64,000 nucleotides of DNA from CAYYFX01 sp964571855. Its GTDB lineage: Bacteria > ARS69. Positions 8,410-16,238 of this stretch are shown in pieces (the stretch's first letter is position 1; each line of letters opens with the position of its first letter). The position numbers and the translations under genes were made by a program. The DNA lies in the NCBI GenBank assembly GCA_964571855.1, contig CAZNDO010000004.1, forward strand, positions 1 to 64,000, read 5' to 3'. The notes below the pieces were generated by a model. That model was given only the letters and a program-made list of their open reading frames with translations, searched no databases and had not been told where the DNA came from.

Positions 8410-9738
8410 TTGGCCATCCTCGGCATCCGCCGCGAAGACAAGACGCCGTGGGAGCGTCGCGCCCCCCTGGTGCCGGCGGACGTGGCCGCGCTCGTGGCGC
8501 GCGGGATCGAGGTGCACGTGCAGACCGCGCCGAACCGCTGCTTCACGGAGGACGAGTACCGCCGCGTCGGCGCGCGCATCGTGTCCGGGATGGACGACGC
8601 GGACGTCGTGCTGGGCGTGAAGGAGATCCCGATCCCGGAGCTGCGGACCGGCCGGACCTACATGTTCTTCTCGCACACGATCAAGGGGCAGCCGCACAAC
8701 ATGCCCATGCTCCGCCGGATCCTGGAGCTGGGCGGATCCCTCCTGGACTACGAGCTCGTCACGGACGACGCCGGCGTCCGCACGATCGCCTTCGGGCGGC
8801 ACGCGGGGATCGCGGGCGCGCTGGACACGCTGTGGCTGCTGGGACGCCGCTTCGCCGCGGAGGGGATCGACACGCCGCTCGCCGCGCTGCACCAGACGGT
8901 GGAGTACCGGGACCTCGCGGACGCCGGCGCCGCGGTGCGCGAGGCCGGCGCGCGCATCGCGGCGGGCGCGTGGCCGCGCGCCGCGGGCCCGCTCGCGGTG
9001 GCGGTCACCGGCGAGGGCGGCAAGGTGTGGGGCGGGGCGCTGGAGATCCTGGAGCTCCTGCCGTCGCGCCGCGTGCCGGTGCGGGACCTCGCGCGCGCGG
9101 TCGCGGAGGCCGACGGCCGCGAGGTCCTGCTGGTCAGCTACGGCCCCGGGGATCTCGTGGAGCCGGTACGGGCCGGCGCCGCGTACTCCTGGGAGGACTA
9201 CCGCGACCGCCCCGAGGGCTACCGCGCCCGCTTCGGCCGGGACCTGCCGTACCTCACCGCCGTGGTCCACGGGATCTTCTGGCGCGAGGGGTACCCGCGG
9301 TTCATCCTGCGCGACGACGTGGCCGCGCTGTTCGCGAACGGCGCCGTGCCGCGGCTGCGCGTGATCGCGGACATCACCTGCGACCTCGGCGGGTCGGACG
9401 AATGCCTGGTGAGGACCACGGATCCGGGAAACCCCGCCTACGTGTTCGACCCGGAGACGGGCGCCGCCACGGACGGCTGGGAGGGACGCGGGCCGGTCGT
9501 GCTCGCGGTGGACATCCTGCCTTCGGAGCTGCCGGTGGAGGCGTCGCGGCACTTCAGCCGCGTGCTCACGCCGCTCGTGCCCGCCCTCGTGAACGGCGGG
9601 CCGGGGAACGGCTGGCCGGAGTCGCTCGTGCGGGCCCTCGTGGCGCACCGCGGCGTGCTGCAGGGGACATGGGCGGAGCGGCTGGAAGCGCCGCTGCGGG
9701 CGCACGGCACCGCGGCGCGGAAGACGGAGGGCGCATGA
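8410..9738 (+). CDS. Lysine-ketoglutarate reductase-like protein (AASS N-terminal half)
   Basis: 442 residues resembling the alanine dehydrogenase/transhydrogenase fold found in the N-terminal half of eukaryotic alpha-aminoadipic semialdehyde synthase. Visible signatures are GIRREDKTPWERRAPLVP, LGVKEIP, MFFSHTIKGQPHNMP, LLDYELVTD, VAVTGEGGKVWGGALEIL and VIADITCDLGGSDECL. The family joins lysine and 2-oxoglutarate to saccharopine using NADPH. The next gene, overlapping by ATGA, is the saccharopine dehydrogenase half, which supports a lysine-catabolic role. Start TTG at 8410 follows GGAGCG. Direction in vivo (degradation rather than synthesis) is inferred from the family. Confidence 0.85.
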   Translation: MAILGIRREDKTPWERRAPLVPADVAALVARGIEVHVQTAPNRCFTEDEYRRVGARIVSGMDDADVVLGVKEIPIPELRTGRTYMFFSHTIKGQPHNMPMLRRILELGGSLLDYELVTDDAGVRTIAFGRHAGIAGALDTLWLLGRRFAAEGIDTPLAALHQTVEYRDLADAGAAVREAGARIAAGAWPRAAGPLAVAVTGEGGKVWGGALEILELLPSRRVPVRDLARAVAEADGREVLLVSYGPGDLVEPVRAGAAYSWEDYRDRPEGYRARFGRDLPYLTAVVHGIFWREGYPRFILRDDVAALFANGAVPRLRVIADITCDLGGSDECLVRTTDPGNPAYVFDPETGAATDGWEGRGPVVLAVDILPSELPVEASRHFSRVLTPLVPALVNGGPGNGWPESLVRALVAHRGVLQGTWAERLEAPLRAHGTAARKTEGA

Positions 9739-11072
9739 GAACCGCGGTCGTCCTGGGGTCGGGCCACGTGGCGGGCCCGTGCATCCGCGCGCTGCTGGAG
9801 GGCGGCGTGCACGTCGTCGTGGGCACGGACCAGGCGGAGACGGCGCGCGCGCACATCGCGGGCCATCCGGAGGGCGAGGTCGCGGAGGTCGACGCCGCGG
9901 ACGCCGCCTCGCTGCGCGCCGCCTGCCGGCGCGGGGACGTCGTCGTCAGCCTGCTGCCCGCCTCCTTCCATCCGCGCGTGGCGGAGGCGTGCCTCGCGGA
10001 GCGGCGACCGCTCGTGACCACGTCGTACGTGTCGGAGGACATGCGCGCGCTGGACGGTCTCGCCCGGCGGCGCAACCTGCTCTTCCTGAACGAGGTCGGC
10101 GCGGATCCCGGCATCGACCACATGCAGGCGGCGCGCATGATGGCGCGCGTGCGCGCGGAGGGCGGCCGCGTCACCGCGTTCCGCTCGCTGTGCGGCGGGT
10201 TGCCCGCCCCGGACGCCTGCGACAACCCGTTCAAGTACAAGATCTCGTGGAGCCCGCGCGGCGTGGCGCTCGCGGGAAGCCGCCCCGCGCGCTATCTCGC
10301 CGGCGGCGAGCTCGTCCCGGTGCCGCGGCTCACCATCTTCGACCGCTTCGAGTTGGTGGAGCACGCGCAGCTCGGGCCCATGGAGGCGGTGCCGAACGGC
10401 GACGCGCTGCGCTACCTGGACGCGTACGGCCTGGACGACGTGGACGGCTTCCTCCGCGGCACGCTGCGCTGGCCCGGATGGTGCGAGATCTGGTCCGCGC
10501 TCTGCCGGCTCGGCTACGTGGACGACATGCCGGGCGCGAGGCTGGCCGGGCCCACGTGGCAGGAGGAGCTGCGCCGCGCCGCGGGCGCGCGCGACGGCGA
10601 GGACACGGCCGCCGCGGTGCGCCGCGCCGCCGGGTTGCGCGCGGACTCGCCCGTGCCGGAGCGTCTGGAGTGGCTCGGCCTCGGCGCGAAGGAAGCGCTG
10701 CCGCCGCGGGCCGGGTCCCGGCTGGACCTGCTCGTGTTGCGCATGGAGGAGCGGATGCGCTTCCGCCCCGGCGAGCGGGACCTGCTCGCCATGGTGCACG
10801 AGCTGGAGTGGGTGGACGCGCACGGCAGACCGCGCCGGATGCGCGCTTCCTGGGCCGAGACCGGGATCCCGAACGGCGACACGGCGATGGCGCGCTTCGT
10901 GGGGTGGCCCGCGGGGTTCGCGGCCCGGCGGATCCTGGACGGGAGCATCCGCGAGACGGGTGTCCGGATCCCGGTGATCGCGTCGATCTACGAGCCGCTG
11001 TTGCGGGATCTCGCCGCGGCCGGCCTGGAGGAGCGCGTGGAGGAACTGCCCGCGGGCGGGCCGGTCTGCTAG
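9735..11072 (+). CDS. Saccharopine dehydrogenase (AASS C-terminal half type)
   Basis: 445 residues with an N-terminal Rossmann motif (VVLGSGHVAGP), DVVVSLLPASFHPRVAEACL, VTTSYVSEDM and LNEVGADPGIDHM, all typical of eukaryote-type saccharopine dehydrogenase, then GGLPAPDACDNPFKYKISWSP. The family splits saccharopine into glutamate and alpha-aminoadipate semialdehyde with NAD+. It overlaps the upstream reductase gene by ATGA and the two form a split version of the fused mitochondrial enzyme. Its TAG stop (11070-11072) is reused as the first half of the -10 box for the next gene. Confidence 0.92.
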   Translation: MRTAVVLGSGHVAGPCIRALLEGGVHVVVGTDQAETARAHIAGHPEGEVAEVDAADAASLRAACRRGDVVVSLLPASFHPRVAEACLAERRPLVTTSYVSEDMRALDGLARRRNLLFLNEVGADPGIDHMQAARMMARVRAEGGRVTAFRSLCGGLPAPDACDNPFKYKISWSPRGVALAGSRPARYLAGGELVPVPRLTIFDRFELVEHAQLGPMEAVPNGDALRYLDAYGLDDVDGFLRGTLRWPGWCEIWSALCRLGYVDDMPGARLAGPTWQEELRRAAGARDGEDTAAAVRRAAGLRADSPVPERLEWLGLGAKEALPPRAGSRLDLLVLRMEERMRFRPGERDLLAMVHELEWVDAHGRPRRMRASWAETGIPNGDTAMARFVGWPAGFAARRILDGSIRETGVRIPVIASIYEPLLRDLAAAGLEERVEELPAGGPVC

Positions 11073-11075
11073 AAT
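11070..11075 (+). promoter_or_regulatory. -10 element TAGAAT overlapping a stop codon
   Basis: TAGAAT begins with the stop codon of the saccharopine dehydrogenase gene and lies 43 bases before the next start. No good -35 box is visible 16-18 bases upstream, so this is a partial promoter call. Confidence 0.4.
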
Positions 11076-11117
11076 CCCCGGATCCGTCCCCGTCCACGCT
11101 TCCGGAGAGGCCCCTTC

Positions 11118-13520
11118 TTGGCACGGATTCCTGCGCCGCCCCTCCCCGGCGGCCTTCTCCTCGCCCTGTGGCTCGGCGCCGCCGTTCCGGCCCACGCCGA
11201 CCGTCACGTCCACTGGCCGCGCAGCGACGCCGAGGACGGCGAGCTCGTGAACGGGACCACGTGGGCCGCCAAGCCCACGGATCCGAATTTCGCCTCCCTC
11301 CTGCTCACGCTGGGGCACTCCGCCGGGTCCACCTACGCCACGCACTTCACGTTCTCGGCGCCGGAGCTGGCGCCCGGACAGTCCGTGTCGGAGGTCCGTC
11401 TACGGATGAACATGCAGGGCGGCGCGATCGGGGCGCCGCTCGAGGTCACGATCACGGCGGCGCTGGACTTCGATGACCTCGTGCCGCCCGGACCGGCCCG
11501 CTTCGCCCTGCCGCGGACGACCGCCTCCGTCGCCTGGACGATCGACGCCCCGTGGGACTCGTCCGGGCAGCTCATCGCGAAGTGGCGGGAGACGCCGGAT
11601 CTCTCCGCGATCGTGGAGGAGGTCCTGGCGCAGCCGGGCTGGGCCACCGGCCCGAAAGTCCTCGCCTTCTTCCTGGAGCCCGCGGGCGGCGCCAGCCCGG
11701 ACCGCTTCGTCCGCTTCGACGACACCCACCCGCGATGGCCTACCGGCGGCAATGCGGGGATGGAGCCCGTGCGGCTGCGCGTGAACGAGACCTACCACGA
11801 TGCGTTCTGGGGCCAGGAGATGCTGTGTCGGCCCACGACCACGTCGATGGAGGTCAACGTGATCCCGCACCTGCCCACGTTCCTGCACGTGGAATGGGGC
11901 ACGTCCCCCGGCAGCCTGCCGAACCAGACGACGGTGCTGCTGGCGGACTCCGCCACGCCGGCGCAGATCCGGATGGAGGGGCTCGCGCCGGACACGCGGT
12001 ACCACTACCGCCTCCGCTACCGGCCGTCGACGGAGGCGACCTGGGCGACCGGTCCGGTGCGGACCTTCCTCACGCTCCCGGAGCCGGGATCGGATGCCCG
12101 CGTGTGCGTCACCGCGGACATCCACGTGACGAACCAGCGCGCGGCCGGGCAATACGCCATGATGGCCCAGCTGGACACGACGCTCGCGTACATGCCGGGC
12201 TTCGACCCGGAGGGATGGCACGCGTGGCTCGACCTCGGGGACCTCGTGGTGATCCGCGCCACGCGCGTGGCGATGGACCAGGAGGAGACCGAGCAGCGGT
12301 ACCGCGAGGCGCGCGAGTACGTGGACAAGGCGGCCCACTCGCTTCCCTTCCTCTTCGTGCGCGGCAACCACGAGGAGGTCAACGGCTGGGACTACGACGG
12401 GACCCCGGACAACACGGCGGTCTGGTCCGGCCGCATGCTGTTGAAGTGGTTCGCGCCGCCGCTGCCGGACGCGTTCTACTCCGGCAACGCCGCGCCGTTC
12501 CCGGAGATCGGCGTCCCGGGCAACTACTGGGCGTGCGACATCGGCGACCTCCGGGTCCGCGCGCTGGATCCGTTCCTCTTCTCGCCGCGCCGCCCCCACA
12601 ACGGCCACGGCGAGGTCAACGGATCCCTCGACGGATGGGACTGGCAGCTCGGCAACGCGCAGTACGACTGGCTGTGGGGCGACCTCACCGCCCGCCGCGC
12701 GCCGTACAGCCTGCTCGCGATCCACCACCTGACGTCCACGTACACCGGCAGCGGCCAGTACTACGGCCGGGGCGGCATCGAGGTGGTGGACTGGGCGATC
12801 GCGGGGCGTCCCACGTTCGAGTGGGGCGGCCAGGACTCCACCGGCGCGAACGTGCTGGCGGCGAAGCGGCCGGCGTGGACGCACGGCTCCGTCCACTCCA
12901 TGCTCGCGGAGACCGGCAACCAGGTCGTGATCAAGGGGCACGAGCACTTCCACGCCCGGCAGGAGCTGGACGGGATCGTGTACCTCACCGTGGCGAAGCC
13001 GGACGACAACGGCGACCAGACGGGGAACCTGTGGGGCTGGCGGTTCTTCTCGTTCTACCCGGACTCGCTCACGCACTTCGAGCCGAACTCCGGGTTCGTG
13101 GCGATCCGCACGACGCCCGCGCAGGCCACGTACGAGTACGTGCAGACCTTCCCGGTGTCGGGCATCGGGACCGTCCTGGACGGGTTCACGCTCTTCCCGG
13201 CGGTGACCTCCGCGCCCCTTTCCCCTCCCGGCCCCGCGGGGCTTCGCACGTGGATCCGCGGCGCGTCCCCCAATCCCGCGTCCGGGGCGGTGCGCGTGGA
13301 CTTCGAACTCGGACGCCCCGGCGCCACCGAGGTCGCGGTGTTCGATGCCGCGGGCCGGCGCGTCCGCGAGCTGTACCGCGGGGTGCTCCCGGTCGGCGCG
13401 CACGCCACGACCTGGGACGGGCGCGACGCGGCCGGTCGCCGCGTCTCCGCGGGTGTCTACTTCGCGAAGCTGTCGTCCGACGGACGCGTCGACTCCGTCA
13501 AGATGATCGTCCTGCGGTGA
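11118..13520 (+). CDS. Secreted calcineurin-like metallophosphoesterase with FlgD-type C-terminal tail
   Basis: 800 residues starting with a signal peptide (hydrophobic core LPGGLLLALWLGAAVPAHA). A jelly-roll-like DNRLRE-type domain fills about 30-220, followed by a purple-acid-phosphatase-type Fn3 domain (TRYHYRLRY). The metallophosphoesterase core shows the metal motifs D-x-H (TADIHV), GDLV, GNHE and KGHEHFH. The last 85 residues are a FlgD-like Ig tail (NPASGAVRVDF, WDGRDAAGRRVSAGVYF) ending in Arg. Substrate is unknown; extracellular phosphomonoesters are plausible. Start is TTG at 11118 with GGAGAGG upstream. Confidence 0.85.
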   Translation: MARIPAPPLPGGLLLALWLGAAVPAHADRHVHWPRSDAEDGELVNGTTWAAKPTDPNFASLLLTLGHSAGSTYATHFTFSAPELAPGQSVSEVRLRMNMQGGAIGAPLEVTITAALDFDDLVPPGPARFALPRTTASVAWTIDAPWDSSGQLIAKWRETPDLSAIVEEVLAQPGWATGPKVLAFFLEPAGGASPDRFVRFDDTHPRWPTGGNAGMEPVRLRVNETYHDAFWGQEMLCRPTTTSMEVNVIPHLPTFLHVEWGTSPGSLPNQTTVLLADSATPAQIRMEGLAPDTRYHYRLRYRPSTEATWATGPVRTFLTLPEPGSDARVCVTADIHVTNQRAAGQYAMMAQLDTTLAYMPGFDPEGWHAWLDLGDLVVIRATRVAMDQEETEQRYREAREYVDKAAHSLPFLFVRGNHEEVNGWDYDGTPDNTAVWSGRMLLKWFAPPLPDAFYSGNAAPFPEIGVPGNYWACDIGDLRVRALDPFLFSPRRPHNGHGEVNGSLDGWDWQLGNAQYDWLWGDLTARRAPYSLLAIHHLTSTYTGSGQYYGRGGIEVVDWAIAGRPTFEWGGQDSTGANVLAAKRPAWTHGSVHSMLAETGNQVVIKGHEHFHARQELDGIVYLTVAKPDDNGDQTGNLWGWRFFSFYPDSLTHFEPNSGFVAIRTTPAQATYEYVQTFPVSGIGTVLDGFTLFPAVTSAPLSPPGPAGLRTWIRGASPNPASGAVRVDFELGRPGATEVAVFDAAGRRVRELYRGVLPVGAHATTWDGRDAAGRRVSAGVYFAKLSSDGRVDSVKMIVLR

Positions 13521-13526
13521 ACCGGC

Positions 13527-13539
13527 GGGGCGCCGCCCC
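13527..13539. terminator. Short GC hairpin after the phosphatase gene
   Basis: GGGGC-GCC-GCCCC lies six bases after the stop at 13520 and runs directly into the TTGACA of the next promoter. There is no U-tract, so it is a weak terminator candidate. Confidence 0.3.
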
Positions 13540-13568
13540 TTGACAGGGCGCGCCCCGTCCCGCATCCA
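13540..13568 (+). promoter_or_regulatory. Promoter-like TTGACA before the first mrp gene
   Basis: A consensus -35 box TTGACA (13540-13545) is followed at 17 bases by the poor -10 match CATCCA (13563-13568). The ATG is 50 bases further on. Confidence 0.4.
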
Positions 13569-13617
13569 TGAAGGTTCGCCCGGCGCTCCCCGGCCGGCGC
13601 GGGCGGATCGAGGACCG

Positions 13618-14679
13618 ATGAAACCGACCCCGTCGAACCCGCTGGCGGCCGCGCTCGCGACCGTGCCCTTCGACACCGGGCCGAAGTCCGTGACGGACCT
13701 CGACCTGGTGACGGACGCGCGCATCGAGGACGGCGTGGCGCGCATCACGCTGGAGATGCCCTCGCCCGGCAACCCGGACGCGCCGCGGCTCGCGGAGGCG
13801 CTCCGCGCCGCGGCCCTGCGCGTCGACGGCGTGCGCGAGGCGCGCGTGCAAGTGACCTGGCGCGTCCGGCCGGGCGAGTCCCGGCGTCCGGCGCTGCCCG
13901 GCATCCGGAACCTGGTGGCCGTGGCGTCGGGCAAGGGCGGCGTGGGGAAGTCCACCGTGGCCTCCAACCTGGCGGTCGGGCTGGCGCGGCTGGGCGCGGC
14001 CACCGGGCTCCTGGACCTGGACATCTACGGACCGAGCGTGCCCGTCGTCATGGGGCAGGTCCCGCCGCCCGCCACGGACGGGCAGCGACTCGTGGCCGCG
14101 AAGGCGCACGGGATCCGCTTCCTCTCCATGGGGCAGCTCGCGCCCGGGGACCGGCCGGTGCTATGGCGCGGCCCCATGCTGCACAAGATGGTGGGACAGC
14201 TCGCGGGCGCGGACTGGGGCGAGCTGGACTACCTCGTGTGCGACCTTCCGCCCGGCACCGGGGACGTGCAGCTCACGCTCACGCAGTCCCTGCCGGTGAC
14301 GGGCGCCATCGTGGTGACCACGCCGCAGGAGATCGCGCTCATCGACGCGCGCCGCGGGCTGACCATGTTCCGCGACGCGCACATCCCGCTGCTCGGCATC
14401 GTGGAGAACATGGCGTGGTACGACTGCCGCAAGTGCGGCAAGCGGCACGCCCTGTTCGGCGCGGACGGCGGCAAGGCGCTCGCCGCCAAGGAGAACGTGC
14501 CGCTCCTCGCGCAGCTCCCGCTGGATCCCGCGGTGATGGGCGCCGCGGACGCCGGCCGTCCGGTGGTCCTGGACGACGCGTCGGCCGCCGGGGCCGCCTA
14601 CCGGGAGCTCGCCGCCCGCACGGCCGCGCTGCTCGGCGCGCGTTCCCTTGCGCGCAACCCCTTCAAGGTCCTTTCCTAG
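13618..14679 (+). CDS. Mrp/NBP35-type Fe-S carrier ATPase with MIP18-like N-domain
   Basis: 353 residues. Residues 8-90 look like the MIP18/DUF59 domain, followed by a deviant Walker A motif SGKGGVGKST (104-113), DLDIYGPSVP, LVCDLPPGTGD and VVTTPQEIALIDARRG. A CxxC pair (Cys270, Cys273 in YDCRKCGKRH) can bind a bridging Fe-S cluster between two subunits. These proteins carry Fe-S clusters to target enzymes in the cytoplasm. ATG at 13618 follows GAGG. The next gene is a paralogue starting nine bases later, and YggX follows, so this reads as an Fe-S maintenance operon. Confidence 0.93.
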   Translation: MKPTPSNPLAAALATVPFDTGPKSVTDLDLVTDARIEDGVARITLEMPSPGNPDAPRLAEALRAAALRVDGVREARVQVTWRVRPGESRRPALPGIRNLVAVASGKGGVGKSTVASNLAVGLARLGAATGLLDLDIYGPSVPVVMGQVPPPATDGQRLVAAKAHGIRFLSMGQLAPGDRPVLWRGPMLHKMVGQLAGADWGELDYLVCDLPPGTGDVQLTLTQSLPVTGAIVVTTPQEIALIDARRGLTMFRDAHIPLLGIVENMAWYDCRKCGKRHALFGADGGKALAAKENVPLLAQLPLDPAVMGAADAGRPVVLDDASAAGAAYRELAARTAALLGARSLARNPFKVLS

Positions 14680-14688
14680 GAGTCCGCC

Positions 14689-15879
14689 GTGGCGTCCGCC
14701 GCACCGCCCACCCTCGCCTCCGTCCGCGACATCGTCGCCGTGCACAGCGCGAAGGGCGGCGTGGGCAAGAGCACGGTGGCCGCGAACCTGGCCGCCGCGC
14801 TCGCGCGCCTCGGCGTGCGCGTGGGCGTGCTGGACGCCGACGTGCACGGACCGTCCATCGCGCACATGCTCGGATCCGCGGAGACGCCGGAGGCCGTGCC
14901 CGGCACGGAGCTCGCGCGCCCGCTGTTCCGGCACGGCGTGCACTACCTGTCCATCGCGAACGTGGCGGGCGAAGGCCTGCCCATCGTGTGGCGCGGGCCC
15001 ATGGTGGGCCAGGCCATCTCGCAGCTCCTCTCGATCGCGGACTGGGGCGACCTGGATCTGCTCCTCGTGGACATGCCGCCCGGCACCGGGGACGCCGTGC
15101 TCGCGATGGGCCAGTCCGTGCAGCTCGCGGGCGTGCTCACGGTGACCACGCCGCAGGAGATGAGCCTGGCGGACACGCGGCGCGGCATCCGGGCCTTCGA
15201 GGCGCTGCACGTGCCGGTGCTCGGGCTCGTGGAGAACATGGCGGGCTTCGTGTGTGACGGCTGCGGCGACCGGGTGGCGCTCTTCGGCGAGGGAGGCGGG
15301 GAGCGCGCCGCGTCCGCCATGGGAATCCCCTTCCTCGGCCGCGTCCCGCTGGAGCCGCCGGTGATGACCGGCGGGGACGCCGGCATCCCCGCGGTCGTGT
15401 CCGCGCCGGACACCGCGGCGGCGCGGGCGTTCGTCGCCCTGGCCCGCAGCCTGCTGGGCCGCCTCGCGGAGGGCGGCCGCCCGGGGGCGTTCGACATCAC
15501 GTGGCGGCGCATGCGTCCGGGGGACTTCGAGAAGAACCCCCCGAAGGGGGCGCCGCGCGGTGGCAAGTCGCCGGCGAACCTCCCGCTCGCCGTGTGGCAG
15601 GCGAAGGACGACGTGCTCGGCATCCTGTGGGGCGACGGGACGCGCACGCTCCACGGCGCGTACGCGCTGCGGCAGGCGTGTCCGTGCGCGGCGTGCGTCG
15701 GGGAGTGGACGGGCGAGCGCATGCCATCCCTGGATGCGGTGCCGGAGGACGTGCGCCCGGTCACGATCCGCAGCGTGGGCCGCTACGCGCTGCAGCCCGT
15801 GTGGAGCGACGGCCACCGCACCGGCCTGTACCCGTTCGAGGAGCTTCGCCGCGGCGCCGGAGCCGTCGAGAGCCGCTGA
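14689..15879 (+). CDS. Second Mrp-type ATPase fused to DUF971
   Basis: 396 residues. Walker A SAKGGVGKST sits at 20-29 with no MIP18 domain in front; LLVDMPPGTGDAVLAMGQ and the CxxC pair Cys189/Cys192 (CDGCGD) follow. From about 298 a DUF971 domain is recognised by the Cys cluster CPCAAC (331, 333, 336) and the line LQPVWSDGHRTGLYPFEEL. GTG at 14689 is preceded by TAGGAG that includes the upstream stop region. It lacks what its neighbour has and carries what the neighbour lacks, so the pair may make a heterodimer equal to a single long MIP18-Mrp-DUF971 protein. That pairing is inference. Confidence 0.9.
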   Translation: MASAAPPTLASVRDIVAVHSAKGGVGKSTVAANLAAALARLGVRVGVLDADVHGPSIAHMLGSAETPEAVPGTELARPLFRHGVHYLSIANVAGEGLPIVWRGPMVGQAISQLLSIADWGDLDLLLVDMPPGTGDAVLAMGQSVQLAGVLTVTTPQEMSLADTRRGIRAFEALHVPVLGLVENMAGFVCDGCGDRVALFGEGGGERAASAMGIPFLGRVPLEPPVMTGGDAGIPAVVSAPDTAAARAFVALARSLLGRLAEGGRPGAFDITWRRMRPGDFEKNPPKGAPRGGKSPANLPLAVWQAKDDVLGILWGDGTRTLHGAYALRQACPCAACVGEWTGERMPSLDAVPEDVRPVTIRSVGRYALQPVWSDGHRTGLYPFEELRRGAGAVESR

Positions 15880-15897
15880 ACCGAGGAGGTCCTTTCC

Positions 15898-16167
15898 ATG
15901 TCCCGGATGGTGCACTGCGTGATCCTGAAGCGCGAGGCCGAGGGCCTCGACTGGCCCCCCGTTCCCGGCGAGCTCGGGAGGAAGATCTTCGAGAGCGTGT
16001 CGAAGGAGGCGTGGGCGCAGTGGACGCAGCGGCAGACGATGCTCATCAACGAGTACCGCCTGAACCTCGCGGACGAGCGGGCGCAGAAGCTGCTGATGGA
16101 GGAGATGGAGGCGTTCTTCTACGGCGCGGGCGTGGCCCCGCCGCCGGACTGGACCCCGCCGAAATAG
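15898..16167 (+). CDS. yggX: YggX-type Fe(2+)-trafficking / oxidative damage protection protein
   Basis: 89 residues, the normal size. The sequence follows the family closely: [18 protein letters not shown] with the conserved Cys, [32 protein letters not shown] and the C-terminal MEAFFYG. YggX protects Fe-S proteins from oxidation and is thought to traffic iron. Its ATG lies 18 bases after the second mrp gene with GAGGAGG upstream, supporting one transcript. No odd features. Confidence 0.95.
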   Translation: MSRMVHCVILKREAEGLDWPPVPGELGRKIFESVSKEAWAQWTQRQTMLINEYRLNLADERAQKLLMEEMEAFFYGAGVAPPPDWTPPK

Positions 16168-16180
16168 CCCGGGTCGCCCG

Positions 16181-16216
16181 CGGGGCGAAGGGCGGAGCGC
16201 CACGCCGGGCGCCCCG
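16181..16216. terminator. Hairpin between convergent genes
   Basis: CGGGGCG (16181-16187) pairs with CGCCCCG (16210-16216) around a 22-base loop, followed by the palindrome CCCCGCGGGG at 16222-16231. It lies between the converging yggX and sugar-dehydrogenase genes. No U-tract. Confidence 0.4.
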
Positions 16217-16238
16217 TCCCTCCCCGCGGGGCCGCGGC

